Below are positions 1 to 8,713 of a stretch of DNA of 64,000 nt, in pieces. Position 1 is the first letter of the stretch. Each line of letters opens with the position of its first letter. A model generated the notes under the pieces. The model searched no databases. It worked only from the letters and a program-made list of their open reading frames with translations, and was not told where the DNA came from. The DNA is from Photobacterium profundum SS9 (GTDB lineage: Bacteria; Pseudomonadota; Gammaproteobacteria; Enterobacterales; Vibrionaceae), in assembly GCF_000196255.1 (NCBI RefSeq), contig NC_006370.1, forward strand, positions 1,870,887 to 1,934,886, written 5' to 3'. A program made the position numbers and the translations under genes.

Positions 1-238
1 ACTCTTTGCAGCGATAACGCTGCACTGAACCAGATTTACCCCATTTATTAAAATGAAGTGAATGACAGTGTGGACATTGAGGTGAAATATCAAAAATAGG
101 CTGAATAATGTCACCGACAGTTATTTCTGGCTGAATAGATTGAATGTTCAGCTTAACTTGCTCTCTTTGAGCCGGAGTCATGTCTAAAAGTAGTTGAGTA
201 ATATACTTCAAGCGATATGTGAATGTTTTAGCTCTCAT
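1..238 (-). CDS. IS1595-family transposase, N-terminal part (cut by window edge)
   Basis: Only the first 79 codons are inside the window; the gene runs off the left edge. The reading frame from the ATG at 238 gives MRAKTFTYRLKYITQLL, then a zinc-ribbon pattern CPHCHS...KWGKSGSVQRYRCKEC at about residues 54-79. A CPxC zinc ribbon followed by 'KWGK..G.QRYRCK.C' is the usual N-terminus of IS1595-type (ISSod11-like) transposases; the DDE domain would lie outside the window. Family placement is from memory of the motif, not from a search. Confidence 0.75.
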   Translation of the reverse strand, partial: MRAKTFTYRLKYITQLLLDMTPAQREQVKLNIQSIQPEITVGDIIQPIFDISPQCPHCHSLHFNKWGKSGSVQRYRCKE

Positions 239-353
239 TGCCTTAACCTTCAAGCTGTTAACTACACTTATAAGTGTAGTCAACATTTTGATGGAACAGA
301 GCCAAAAACATCAAGTTGACGCGTTTTACTCAGCGGTTTTGGTGAGTGTCCCT
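1..353 (-). mobile_element. IS1595-type insertion sequence, partial, with its transposase-start end
   Basis: The transposase N-terminus at 1-238 reads leftward. Beyond its start lies about 115 bp of non-coding sequence ending near GTGTCCCT at 346-353, which reads AGGGACAC inward as an IS end might. A 40-bp stretch inside it (304-343) recurs at 4536-4575 with 35 of 40 bases identical, supporting a repeated IS end. The other end lies outside the window, so the terminus is not proven. Confidence 0.45.
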
Positions 354-576
354 TAATCGTTTTGATTCGTTAATATTATTCGTAATAAGCTAACTATTGC
401 TTGCGTAATGCGGGTTATAGACCCAATAGACTATTTGAGTATTATGCTTGGAGTTCTATGCAGCGTTCACGTTTAATACAGTGCTTCGTTTTAGCCTTGG
501 AAGGAAGCGAACGTCCTAGCAAAGTAAGCGTAAGTGACAGGCGTTAGGTGTTATCACAATTAAGAAGGAATTTAGT
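354..576. other. intergenic stretch, no gene recognised
   Basis: No convincing coding frame. The end, GCGTTAGGTG at 541-550, resembles the GTTRRRY core of an integron attC site and sits just before a free-standing hydrolase gene. I could not find the matching inverted partner upstream, so I do not call an attC site. Confidence 0.3.
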
Positions 577-747
577 TTGTTAGCTTTTACCCATAAAACA
601 GGACACTATTTGAGCGTTGATGGTGCCGAAATTTATTATGAATTATTAGGCGATCCCGAAGGTAAACCACTTGTGTTATTACATGGTGGGCTAGGTTGTA
701 TAACTGATTTGAACGTAATTCTTGAAGGTATTCCAAGTGGTTATAGG

Positions 748-2114
748 CATAGGTATCTACACAGATTGAGCAAAAAACGAACTGGCTATTTGCCTCATCG
801 CGTTTATCTCATCCATGGTGTAGGTATTTAGTACTTCACACATTTGTAGGAAAACCCATAGTCCCGCAAGCAGTGATGGCTGAGTGACAGGCTTTGTTCG
901 CTTAGTTAAACGACCACTCAGCTTAACCAAAAAACCTTTAAATTCATTAGCTTCATCCGAGCTGTCCGAATAAAGCTTAAATATCAACGTCGTTGCAACA
1001 CTGGCTGTGATCAGACGCTTTAATATTGACTCCGCAGTAGTTTGCTGCCATTTTTCTAACTGATGACCATCTGACTTCAATAACTTAAACCAAGATTCAA
1101 TATTCCAGCGATGGCAATACCACGTTGCAATCTCTGTTGCATCAACATCCAACACGTTAGACAGCAGATACCATCTTGCTAGCTCTTTACCTTCATCATC
1201 CGTGACCAGGCTCATAACAAAGCGACAGGTGGGCGCCGCTGACGCTAGCTTTTCTGATTTCCGGTGTAACTCAACAGTCGTTTCACCAACAAACAAATAG
1301 CCCTCTTTACCTCGAAGAGAAATAACACCTTTCAAGTATGGGGAGATTGTTCGACTGATGATTTCAGCCGTTTTAAACTGACCTTCGTGACGGAACGTTG
1401 AGCCTTTTTTAGTTCGAGTTAGCCAGTGAACTGAGCCTAAACGTCTTAAGTCTTTCGCTGAATCTGCTTCTCTATCAACAACATGCACCAGGGGCTTGTC
1501 TAAATCTAATTGTTCTTGCCAATGAATGCTGTCAAAGAGTGAATCTAGGTGACTTTGCTTGGGTTGTAACTCTTGGCTTCGGCATTGATAAATACCGTTG
1601 CTTGTCAGTAAGTTAAGACCTGCTGGAGCAATGGGTGCGCCAGTATTTGCGTCTACCAATAAAGACGCTTGCAGTTCGTAGCCAACATCGAGAGCGTGTG
1701 ACATCTTAGTTTTATCTAACTTACTATGATGTTTAGCGAAATTGATATGGCACCAATCATGAGCCATTAATACATATCGACTTTGACTTTCTTTCACACC
1801 AGAACGAGCAAGACCCAGCATCGGGCCACTTAGCATAGGAAAAGTCACATCCTCATTATGATAAAAACGCCATGTTGCTTGTGTCGATGCCCATGATTGT
1901 GTGTGGTGGCGAAGAGATTCTACACCTGGTGCATTGCTAGAATTAACTGTCATGTGTTCCATTATAAGGGTCTGATAACGCTTAGATAATCTTGATTCAA
2001 GGATACAGGGTAATTGATGTTGTTCAAAAAGAGTCATCGTCAATACTAATGAAATGAAAGTTAACTCTCTTGGCCGATTGGTTAATTCGTAACCATTTTG
2101 TGTAGATACCTATG
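748..2114 (-). mobile_element. IS4-family insertion sequence, complete, 1367 bp
   Basis: Perfect terminal inverted repeats begin CATAGGTATCTACACA at 748 and end with its complement at 2114. The flanks carry a direct repeat GTTATAGG at 740-747 and 2115-2122; it can be read as 9 bp if the terminal C/G pair belongs to the target. The element holds one transposase gene reading leftward. Both ends are intact and the repeats are identical, so the insertion looks recent and possibly still mobile. Confidence 0.92.
757..2043 (-). CDS. IS4-family transposase
   Basis: 428 residues filling almost the whole element; the stop lies inside the left inverted repeat. The C-terminal part has WYCHRWNIESWFKLLKSDG, the YREK-like signature around the catalytic Glu of IS4-type DDE transposases. 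The first Asp is probably in VLMAHDWCHINF and the second in VHVVDREADS. Length is typical of the family. No frameshift is seen, so the enzyme is likely functional. Confidence 0.9.
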   Translation of the reverse strand: MTMTLFEQHQLPCILESRLSKRYQTLIMEHMTVNSSNAPGVESLRHHTQSWASTQATWRFYHNEDVTFPMLSGPMLGLARSGVKESQSRYVLMAHDWCHINFAKHHSKLDKTKMSHALDVGYELQASLLVDANTGAPIAPAGLNLLTSNGIYQCRSQELQPKQSHLDSLFDSIHWQEQLDLDKPLVHVVDREADSAKDLRRLGSVHWLTRTKKGSTFRHEGQFKTAEIISRTISPYLKGVISLRGKEGYLFVGETTVELHRKSEKLASAAPTCRFVMSLVTDDEGKELARWYLLSNVLDVDATEIATWYCHRWNIESWFKLLKSDGHQLEKWQQTTAESILKRLITASVATTLIFKLYSDSSDEANEFKGFLVKLSGRLTKRTKPVTQPSLLAGLWVFLQMCEVLNTYTMDEINAMRQIASSFFAQSV

Positions 2115-2929
2115 GTTATAGGGTCATTGGTATTGATCTTCGGGGGCATGGTAAATCAACTCTTGGTGATAAAGAATTAAATTACTTGCAATATCAACGT
2201 GATGTTGAAGCTGTGCTAAACCATCTAGAACTTCATTCATTTTCAATGTTTGGTTTTAGCGATGGTGGTATTGTGAGCTATCGTTTAGCCGCCGCTGGTA
2301 ATTTAAAAGTTGAAAGATTAATTACATTAGGCTCACAGTGGCGACTGAAAATAAATGACCCATCTATTGAATTCTTAGGTGGGGTCACGTCTGATGATTG
2401 GAAAAAAATGTTCCCAGAATCAGCTGCATACTATAACGACGTAAATCCACAACCAGACTTTGAGTTACTCGTTGAAAAGGTGAAGAATGTCTGGATAGAT
2501 ACATCAATAGCAGGTTACCCAAATGAGACGGTTAGTGACATTCGATGTCCGGTACTTGTGATGCGTGGTGATGATGACTTTTTGTTTTCATTGAATGAAG
2601 CCGTTGAGCTCGTAGAGCAAATTGAAAATACTAAGTTCATGAATATCGCATACGCTGAACATGAGGCGCATAAGGAATCTTCAGATATTTGTTGTTCCAT
2701 CATAAATCAAACTCTGTCTTGTGCGAACAAAACCTAATCGGATAGCCGAGGGTCTCTAGCCCCCACAACACCCTGCATGCGGTCCGTACTTTCACTGCGC
2801 AACTTATGTTGGACGTTATAAGGCGAAAAGGTTATGAATATTGTATTAGTAGAATCAACAGAGATTGAAGAGATAAATAGGCTAAACGATATTGGGGCTA
2901 TAGCGATAAGTTAGTTAATTCAAAACCAG

Positions 2930-3045
2930 AAGGTAGAGTGTTGCCAGTGATGGATCTATTTCTTTGAATGGGTATTGATATTGTTTAAGATCGTCGATTG
3001 AAAGGGTGTCGGGTGCCTTATCAAAGTGGTGGGTAATGCGACGCG
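2930..3045 (-). pseudogene. tyrosine-recombinase (integrase) N-terminal fragment, copy 1
   Basis: Read leftward, one frame gives RRITHHFDKAPDTLSIDDLKQY, the pattern of the SAM-like core-binding domain at the N-terminus of phage-type integrases. No catalytic R..HxxR..Y domain follows. A second fragment of the same domain lies at 3511-3777; over 38 bp (3007-3044 and 3630-3667) the two DNA sequences match at 36 positions. Family assignment rests on motif memory. Confidence 0.5.
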
Positions 3046-3080
3046 GCTTCGTTCAACAAATGCATCAACACGGTTCATTA

Positions 3081-3112
3081 CACTCGGCATTCTTAGTTTG
3101 CCGAGTGTTTTT
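3081..3112 (+). terminator. hairpin with T-run
   Basis: CACTCGGCA (3081-3089) and TGCCGAGTG (3099-3107) form a 9-bp stem followed by TTTTTCG. It could terminate rightward transcription from the fragment region, or leftward transcripts less well. Confidence 0.55.
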
Positions 3113-3126
3113 CGTTTTACGTGATG

Positions 3127-3148
3127 AAAACCGTCAAAAGACGGTTTA
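3127..3148 (-). terminator. hairpin downstream of the SEC-C gene
   Basis: AAACCGTC, loop AAAA, GACGGTTT forms an 8-bp stem just after the stop codon of the leftward SEC-C gene, followed by an A/T-rich stretch. It is a plausible intrinsic terminator for that gene. Confidence 0.55.
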
Positions 3149-3166
3149 TATGCAATCTATTTATAT

Positions 3167-3499
3167 TTAAGCACAGCACTTCTTGTATTTCTTCCCGCTG
3201 CCACAAAGGCAGGGTTCGTTGCGGTTTTGTGTTTTTTCAACGGTAGCCGTTTTTGGTTTGTTGAGAATAGTATCTAGCTCAATGGTGTTCTCTTCAGCTG
3301 TTGCATCAACAACAATATTTACAACGATTGATTTCTCAGCCGCTAGCGCTTCGATTTGAGCTTTGCGTTCTTCAGTGTTTACCACAACAGGAACTGGTGC
3401 CCCTTCGGTTCCTGCTTTTACGTCACGGCTTACGTTGTAGCCCGAAAGAATGTGGTTTTGTCTTGCGTCTATTCGGCCTTTGAAAAATAATTTTGACAT
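3167..3499 (-). CDS. SWIM/SEC-C metal-binding motif protein, PBPRA1643 family
   Basis: 110 residues. The C-terminus NEPCLCGSGKKYKKCCA is a textbook SEC-C zinc motif (CxC...CC), as at the end of SecA. The N-terminus MSKLFFKGRIDARQNHILSGYN matches what I recall of the PBPRA1643 family, known mainly from Vibrionaceae and relatives. The body is rich in Val/Ala/Glu with no other domain. The role is unknown; SEC-C tails bind zinc and often contact ribosomes or SecB-like partners. AAGAG precedes the ATG. One of the few intact genes in this scarred stretch. Confidence 0.85.
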   Translation of the reverse strand: MSKLFFKGRIDARQNHILSGYNVSRDVKAGTEGAPVPVVVNTEERKAQIEALAAEKSIVVNIVVDATAEENTIELDTILNKPKTATVEKTQNRNEPCLCGSGKKYKKCCA

Positions 3500-3510
3500 T
3501 GTTTACTCTT

Positions 3511-3777
3511 TTATAGTTGGTATGACGCAATAAGGTGGCGATTATACTCATATTCAACGATTGATAAAGCAATGATAAATTCTAGTGATTGGCAAGGCCG
3601 TGACAAACGGTATGGCAGATAAGAATATGTGTCGGGTGCTTTATCAAAGTGGTGGATAATGCGACGCACCGCACGTGAATTGGCGTCAAGGGTTACAGGG
3701 CGTTTACCTTGCAGTTTTAAGTTAGTAAGCTGTTGTTCATAAAGATAATCGGCGCGAAATTGTTGTTCGGCATTCAT
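3511..3777 (-). pseudogene. tyrosine-recombinase (integrase) N-terminal fragment, copy 2
   Basis: 88 codons. The first half, LTNLKLQGKRPVTLDANSR followed by AVRRIIHHFDKAPDTYSYLP, looks like the N-terminal core-binding domain of a phage-type integrase. The second half (RLSRPCQSLEFIIALSIVEYEYN) does not continue the family and no catalytic domain follows, so this is a decayed piece, perhaps fused to unrelated sequence. It shares 36 of 38 bases with the fragment at 3007-3044. Confidence 0.5.
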
Positions 3778-3896
3778 GATAAATACTCCGTAGTGATTGG
3801 AGTATTAAGAGGGGGTGGGGATTCCTGAGTTGTAGGTGTTATAAATATCTGTCACTAAAGTAAAAATTAATCAAAGTAAATAATAAGGAATGTAAT

Positions 3897-4520
3897 ATGT
3901 TTAAAAGGATTTTTTTGATAAGCGTTGGTATTTCAGCCTTGTTTCTTTCAGGTTGTGCGACTGTTTTAACCGCGGAAGAAACTGCACCAAATATTAGAAC
4001 AATTTCGACGCAAGATAGCATGTCATTAGCCGTCTTGGATAAAAGGAAATATGTTGTAAGTGAAGATAAAGCTGCTGATTTTGAAGGGATTATTCGTAGT
4101 GGGCTAGGGATTCCTTATACATATGGGACACCGACGAAAGAGGCAATGTCAGTATATTTAAGTAACCGCTTATCTGTTGGATTTGATAATCACGGTATTA
4201 AATTAACAGTTGTAGAAACTGAGCCTAAAATGTCAGTAAATAGTGTCGTTGATAATTTAGTCAAAAATGACCTTACATCCATTTTAATTGTCTTGAATGA
4301 ATGGAAATATGATTTCCACACATTTTCCGATAACTCATGGTATGACATGGATGTAATAGTTATTGATGGTTTAGGTAACAAGAAACTAGTAAAAAACTTT
4401 AAAGGTGAAAATGACGTACCTGATGGAGGCTTAATATCGAATGAAATGCAGTTAATATATAAACAACGTTTCGAAAATACTTTTTCTGATCCTGAGGTAG
4501 TTGAAGCTTTACGCCATTAA
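3897..4520 (+). CDS. predicted lipoprotein, function unknown
   Basis: 207 residues with a lipoprotein signal: MFKRIF, a hydrophobic stretch, and the lipobox LSGC with Cys at about residue 20. The mature part is soluble, with no membrane segment and no motif I recognise. AAGGAA stands 6 bases before the ATG. It is flanked by mobile-element debris on both sides and is not in an operon. Likely attached to the inner face of the outer membrane, since no Asp follows the Cys (the next residues are ATV). Confidence 0.8.
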   Translation: MFKRIFLISVGISALFLSGCATVLTAEETAPNIRTISTQDSMSLAVLDKRKYVVSEDKAADFEGIIRSGLGIPYTYGTPTKEAMSVYLSNRLSVGFDNHGIKLTVVETEPKMSVNSVVDNLVKNDLTSILIVLNEWKYDFHTFSDNSWYDMDVIVIDGLGNKKLVKNFKGENDVPDGGLISNEMQLIYKQRFENTFSDPEVVEALRH

Positions 4521-4535
4521 CTCGATATTTATAAT

Positions 4536-4575
4536 AAAAACATCAAGTTGATGCGCTTTACTCCGTGATTTTGGT
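4536..4575. repeat. 40-bp repeat related to the IS end at 304-343
   Basis: AAAAACATCAAGTTGATGCG and the following 20 bases match 304-343 at 35 of 40 positions, in the same orientation. No transposase lies next to this copy, so it is probably a solo remnant of the same IS type. The rest of the gap 4521-4792 shows nothing I recognise. Confidence 0.6.
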
Positions 4576-4792
4576 TTTGTTATTACGATTAACCCAACCT
4601 CAATATCATATTAGAAACTATGCATTCCTTTTTCTTACCCAAGAGAACAGAGCAAATATTCGGGCTCATTTCTGTCCAACATCGATTTTGATTCGATGAA
4701 TACACCCCAAAAACGTATCAGCGGAGGAATGCTGATACGTTCTAATCTCACTAACGTCTGGAAAGTTGAAATTAACTAGGGTGAATCGATGA

Positions 4793-5734
4793 CTACTCAG
4801 TGTCAAAAATAAACTCAGGATTAGCAATTGCTTGTTCAGGTGTTTTGCTGACGTGATAATCTGGGAATAGCTCTGAAGCCTTGATGGTTTCATCTGTAAA
4901 GTTCGCCAACTTACCAATCACGTAAATCACGTAATTAATGCCCCAACGTTCACGATCTGTCTCGGCCCCTTTTTTCGCGGTAACTTCATCATTCGCGATA
5001 AGTCGTTGCTCAGTAATATACTCTGATGAGAAATGTTCATATTCAAAAACATGGTTTGGATGGTGCTCTTTCAATAAATCAAGCATTTCGATTTGTGTAA
5101 GAACGTTGTAATCCATTTGTACACAACGATTCATGGTGCGATCATCAGTGATCGCCATTGCGATAATCTGACCAATATCTTTTATTTCGTGAGCGTAGAT
5201 CGGTAGTTCCATATTACCGAAAGTGGTAATTTTGTTGAAAAAGCGAAGATTAGGCAGGAAGTAATCAAAAATGCCACCAGTGTAAATAAACGTCCAGCCG
5301 ATGCCTGATTTAAAAATCTTCTCATGTAAGTTTTTCTTGTAATCAAACAAAATGCCATCGCCGTAATCCACCCCTCGAGTATGACAACCAAATTCTGTGG
5401 GTACAAAGCGCTTTACGCCACTTGCTATTGCAGCTTCAAGCCAAATGGGTTCTAGTTCAGTAATAACGGTTTGATCGCCTGGCGCACAACAAATTAATGT
5501 ATCTGCACCTTTGATTGCCGCCATTATTTGAGTTTTATCTCGCATGTCTGTTACTTCTGCAATGTGTGCACCATTGTCTTTAAATTCTTTTAGTTTGCCG
5601 GATAAGTCACTCTGTAGGTTTCGTGTGATCGCAATAACGTTGTGGCCTAGTTTTAAAAGTGTTCGCACCGTTGGGCTGCCGACTTGTCCTGTGGCACCTA
5701 TTACTGCGATGGTTTGTTTTTGGAAAGTTGACAT
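4793..5734 (-). CDS. NmrA/isoflavone-reductase-like NAD(P)-binding protein
   Basis: 313 residues. The N-terminus TIAVIGATGQVGSPTVRTLL has the GxxGxxG dinucleotide-binding loop of atypical short-chain reductases; the overall layout and length fit the NmrA/phenylcoumaran-reductase group. Some members are enzymes and some are redox sensors that bind NAD(P) without catalysis. A classical YxxxK pair is not obvious; FDYKKNLHEKI at about 125-135 holds the Lys typical of this subfamily. AGAGATT precedes the ATG. Substrate cannot be named. Confidence 0.8.
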   Translation of the reverse strand: MSTFQKQTIAVIGATGQVGSPTVRTLLKLGHNVIAITRNLQSDLSGKLKEFKDNGAHIAEVTDMRDKTQIMAAIKGADTLICCAPGDQTVITELEPIWLEAAIASGVKRFVPTEFGCHTRGVDYGDGILFDYKKNLHEKIFKSGIGWTFIYTGGIFDYFLPNLRFFNKITTFGNMELPIYAHEIKDIGQIIAMAITDDRTMNRCVQMDYNVLTQIEMLDLLKEHHPNHVFEYEHFSSEYITEQRLIANDEVTAKKGAETDRERWGINYVIYVIGKLANFTDETIKASELFPDYHVSKTPEQAIANPEFIFDTE

Positions 5735-5852
5735 GGATTTAATCTCTTTTGTTTTGTAAGTAATGACTGAATTTTAAAAGTAATTACCTATTTGCGCATG
5801 GTTAAGGTGAATCTAAAAATGGTAAATATTGAACCAGCATGGGTTTGAAGGG

Positions 5853-6217
5853 CTATATTACGGTGGTTACTAAGAGGTAGCTGATAAATGCCATTGTTGC
5901 AACACTGAGCGTGATTGGGAGCTGCGTTCTAAAGTGACTTTCAGGGCTACACCCTGCAGCTGAAGATGCCACAATGATTGAGTCGGAAATAGGCGAACTT
6001 TGATCACCAAAAACAGCACCAATAATAAGCGGTAACGACAATCCCATTTGAGCAGCCATTGGTAATGCAATCGGTATTAATATGCTTACGGTAGCTCCAG
6101 AGCTTCCTGTTGCAAATGAGATGGCAATACCAATCAGAAAGATGATTGCTGGTAGTGTTTTTTCTGAAATATGACCCACCATGAGTTGGGCAAGGTAGTT
6201 CCCTGTGCCAAGTTCTC
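5853..6217 (-). pseudogene. NhaC-type Na+/H+ antiporter, C-terminal fragment
   Basis: Read leftward from the junction near 6217, the frame gives [20 protein letters not shown], then membrane segments including [20 protein letters not shown] and the motif GAVFGDQSSPISDS, which is characteristic of the NhaC antiporter family. It ends at a normal stop. Only the last 120 or so residues remain; the upstream part is replaced by a DeoC fragment in another frame. It cannot make a working antiporter. Confidence 0.8.
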
Positions 6218-6340
6218 CGATAACATAATTTCGGCAGTTTCTGGGGTTGCATTAACGGGTACTTTACCTGTGGATGTTTTGATGATGTCAGCTCCTGCCT
6301 TGATTGAAATCTCAGACGCTTTTTTGAACAGCAAGGTATG
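6210..6340 (-). pseudogene. deoxyribose-phosphate aldolase (DeoC) internal fragment
   Basis: The peptide [20 protein letters not shown], followed by [15 protein letters not shown], is the conserved core of DeoC around the Schiff-base lysine (IKTSTGK). Both ends are cut. On the left the frame runs into NhaC sequence (junction within about 6210-6220); on the right it meets a MocR-type gene on the other strand near 6330. About 40 codons remain of the 250 or so expected. Confidence 0.8.
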
Positions 6341-6844
6341 ACGATGCATTGCTCATCTTTTTCTAAGTCTCTGGTTGCTGGTTTTCGAATTGGTTGGGTG
6401 GCTGCCGGGCAAATGGCATTGCCTATTCAAAAACTTCAATTAATGAGTACATTGTCTGCCAGCGCTCCCATTCAACTGGCCCTTGCTAAATACCTATCTA
6501 CTCGCAACTATGAAAACCATTTACGTCAGCTGAGAAGGAAACTGGAACAGCGTAAATTCGCAACTTGGCAGTTGCTACGTTCTTATTTTCTTCCTAATGT
6601 GAGTGTTAATTATTCAGAAGGTGGGTATTTTTTATGGGTTGAATTGCCCGAGCATTTAGATGCGACAGAGTTATACCAGCGCGCGTTGAAAGACAATATT
6701 AGTATTGCGCCAGGGAAAATGTTTTCCGCGAGTAAACAGTTTAATCATTGTTTTCGGCTTAATTCGTCGTTTGAATGTTCAGAGCCGGAAGAAAGAGCGA
6801 TAAAGCGGCTAGCCGAGTTAATCCAAAACATGCTGGATGAATAA
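6330..6844 (+). pseudogene. MocR-type (GntR/aminotransferase) regulator, C-terminal fragment
   Basis: The frame reads [22 protein letters not shown], the segment around the PLP-binding lysine (SSFSKS) of fold-type I aminotransferases, then the small domain GGYFLWVELPEHLDATELYQ and a normal stop. MocR regulators such as YdcR carry this domain after a GntR wHTH. The DNA-binding half and the large aminotransferase part are missing. The piece starts abruptly at the DeoC junction. Confidence 0.75.
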
Positions 6845-7103
6845 GATGAACTTCACATACGATAGCCACTAAAGAGTTGATTAAGTGATTCTCATTGTGG
6901 TGTGGAATAGCTTTAGGGTTCCGGCAACAGAGTCTCAAGAGCTACTTGAAATTATTGGTTCAACCAAAGCAGATATTGTCGTTGCAAGCAGTAAGTAAAG
7001 TTTCAGCTAACAAGCAGGGTAGTCGGGCTATTCCATCGTCTGCTACCTTGCTATTATCAATTTTTCCTGCGCAATTATCTGACCATTCACTTATCTAGTA
7101 TTC
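6845..7103. other. no gene recognised
   Basis: A short frame at 6885-6998 reads VPATESQELLEIIGSTKADI and then stops. It resembles a conserved gene piece but I cannot assign it. No other signal is seen. Confidence 0.3.
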
Positions 7104-7900
7104 CTATTGAAATATCACCAAAGTAGCAGCTACCGCAACAAGCAATAATGCAAATATGTCTTTTCTACGGGTTTGTTCTTTTAGCCAAAAGGCAGAGATG
7201 AGCATCATAAAGAAAATTTCAATCTGACCTAATGTTTTTACATAAGGAACAGTTTGTAATGACATTGCACTGAACCAGCCTAATGAACCAAAGAAACTGG
7301 CAATACTGGTCATTGTTACAAGTTTTCTTTGTTTAAACATCTGCTTGAGTGTTTCTTTATCTCGTATAAATAAGTACGTAGTCAGTATTAGAGTTTGAAT
7401 AAAGATAACTAAGAATAAAATCCATGCCGCACTATGGGGGAAAGGTAAAGATAAGCTCAGGCTGGCTTCTCTAATCCATAGTGATGTAAGGGCGAATGCA
7501 GTACTACATGCAAGCCCAATAGCGACGGTTTTGAGGGATATATTTCTAATCTTATCTGGCGAGCTTAAAATTAATACTGCGATAGCGCCAACTGCAACGC
7601 CAAGCCAGCCCCAACAGCAAAGTTTTTTTGCTTAAATAGAACAACCATCAGTGCTGTTGCTACAATTTGCATGACAGCTGCACTAATAATGAAGCCCCAA
7701 GATTTAGCAGAGAAGCTGGGTAGGCCTGTGGGTTGCCATTGATAAAGGCCATAGAGATATAACAAAGCTAATGGACTAGCCAAAAGAAAGCGAGAGAGGG
7801 TAACACCGATAACATTTAACTGTTTGCTTAATTTACTCTGAAAAGCATTTCGCCATGCCTGACAAAAAGCGGCAAAACAGGTTAAAACAATCCAACTCAT
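7104..7900 (-). pseudogene. EamA/DMT-family transporter with internal deletion and frameshift
   Basis: The first 100 or so codons (7900 to about 7613) encode the N-terminal EamA half, MSWIVLTCFAAFCQAWRNAF and further helices, ending in VVLFKQKNFAVGAGLA. The other frame from about 7620 continues WLGVAVGAIAVLILSSPDK through the second half to the stop at 7104. The join lacks the segment expected between the two halves and changes frame. It falls in GGCTGGCTTGGC, a short repeat that could have mediated a deletion. The gene is most likely dead. Confidence 0.8.
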
Positions 7901-7963
7901 CTTCGTCTCTTGTTCTTTAAAAGTTATGAAGGTAAATCATAAAGTGTTGTTGTTAATAATGAT

Positions 7964-8692
7964 ATGGTCTTTGAAAATATCGGCTACAAGTACCTAAGTG
8001 GCTGGGAGGGGACGTTGAAAAGTTCCGAAATATTTGAGTTATTAACGAAAGATGATACAAAAGCAAGAAATCAGTTTACTGATGACTTCAGAGTTGAGTT
8101 AGGTCATTTATCTAATATCTTTTCAGAAGCATTTTCTCTTCTTGATGATTCAGACTGTGCAAAAGAGGATTCACATCGAGCAAACCTTGTGTCGAGGTAT
8201 CTTTATTTAGCTGTAGAATCTGCAGTTACAGCCGTTCAGCTATTGTCTACCGGACATATTGCACCAGCAGGGAATTCAATGCGAATCTCTTATGAATCAT
8301 TGTGTATGGCAACGTTATTAAAGAAAGATGTTCAAATTCAGATCGCTAATGGCAAACATGTATTTAACTTTTATGATGAGTTTAAGAAAAAAACATCAAA
8401 TGCACGAGCAGATAAAGCATTAAATTTAGTAATAAAAAACAAAGAAGTGCTAGGCTTAAACGAAGAGGGAGCTACCTTCCTAAAAGTCGCTAAAAACTTC
8501 TACAATAGTTACAGCCATGCGAGTGACATTCTTATTCATTCAAAAGTAAAACCATCAACAAGCCAACTTTATGTCGGTGGTGGCTACGATTTAGAAAGAA
8601 TAAATGACTTTAAAATTCAAATAGATTTTATAACTCGCTATAGTAAGAATTTGAGCAGTTGGATTACAGCTGTAGCATACAATGCCGCATAA
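7964..8692 (+). CDS. hypothetical protein, 242 aa
   Basis: Not recognised. Soluble, largely helical by composition, with no signal peptide or membrane segment. The middle part RYLYLAVESAVTAVQLLSTG and SMRISYESLCMATLL, with NFYNSYSHASDIL further on, is reminiscent of HEPN-like or DUF5677-like helical proteins, but that is only an impression. It is not in an operon. The start is uncertain; the Shine-Dalgarno is weak. Confidence 0.65.
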   Translation: MVFENIGYKYLSGWEGTLKSSEIFELLTKDDTKARNQFTDDFRVELGHLSNIFSEAFSLLDDSDCAKEDSHRANLVSRYLYLAVESAVTAVQLLSTGHIAPAGNSMRISYESLCMATLLKKDVQIQIANGKHVFNFYDEFKKKTSNARADKALNLVIKNKEVLGLNEEGATFLKVAKNFYNSYSHASDILIHSKVKPSTSQLYVGGGYDLERINDFKIQIDFITRYSKNLSSWITAVAYNAA

Positions 8693-8713
8693 CCGTTGAT
8701 AGAGCGTTAATCA

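Larger units (their letters stand above)
577..2737 (+). pseudogene. alpha/beta hydrolase gene interrupted by an IS4-family element
   Basis: The first part (577-747) begins at a TTG after AAGAAGGAA and carries the oxyanion-hole motif LLHGGLG. The second part (2123-2737) carries the nucleophile elbow GFSDGG, the acid region VMRGDDDFLFS and the catalytic-His region AEHEAH. Removing the IS and one copy of the duplicated GTTATAGG joins the two exactly in frame as IPSGYRVIGIDLRGHGKS. The gene is therefore a complete alpha/beta-fold hydrolase of about 261 residues apart from the insertion. Substrate unknown. The downstream part has an ATG at 2186 and could in principle make a fragment, but that would lack the oxyanion motif. 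Confidence 0.85.
2738..3166. other. intergenic stretch with gene fragments
   Basis: After the hydrolase stop there is a short open frame at 2835-2915 (MNIVLVESTEIEEINRL, 26 codons) behind a plausible AAGG. It looks like the first codons of an acetyltransferase-type gene but stops at once. An integrase fragment follows on the minus strand (2930-3045), then two hairpins. GTTATAAGG near 2815 is loosely like an integron cassette junction but not convincing. Confidence 0.4.

Noticed and set aside
541..550. attC-like core (GTTAGGT) before the hydrolase gene, with GTTATAAGG near 2815
   Set aside because: No matching inverted partner or typical attC folding sequence was found; one short match is expected by chance.
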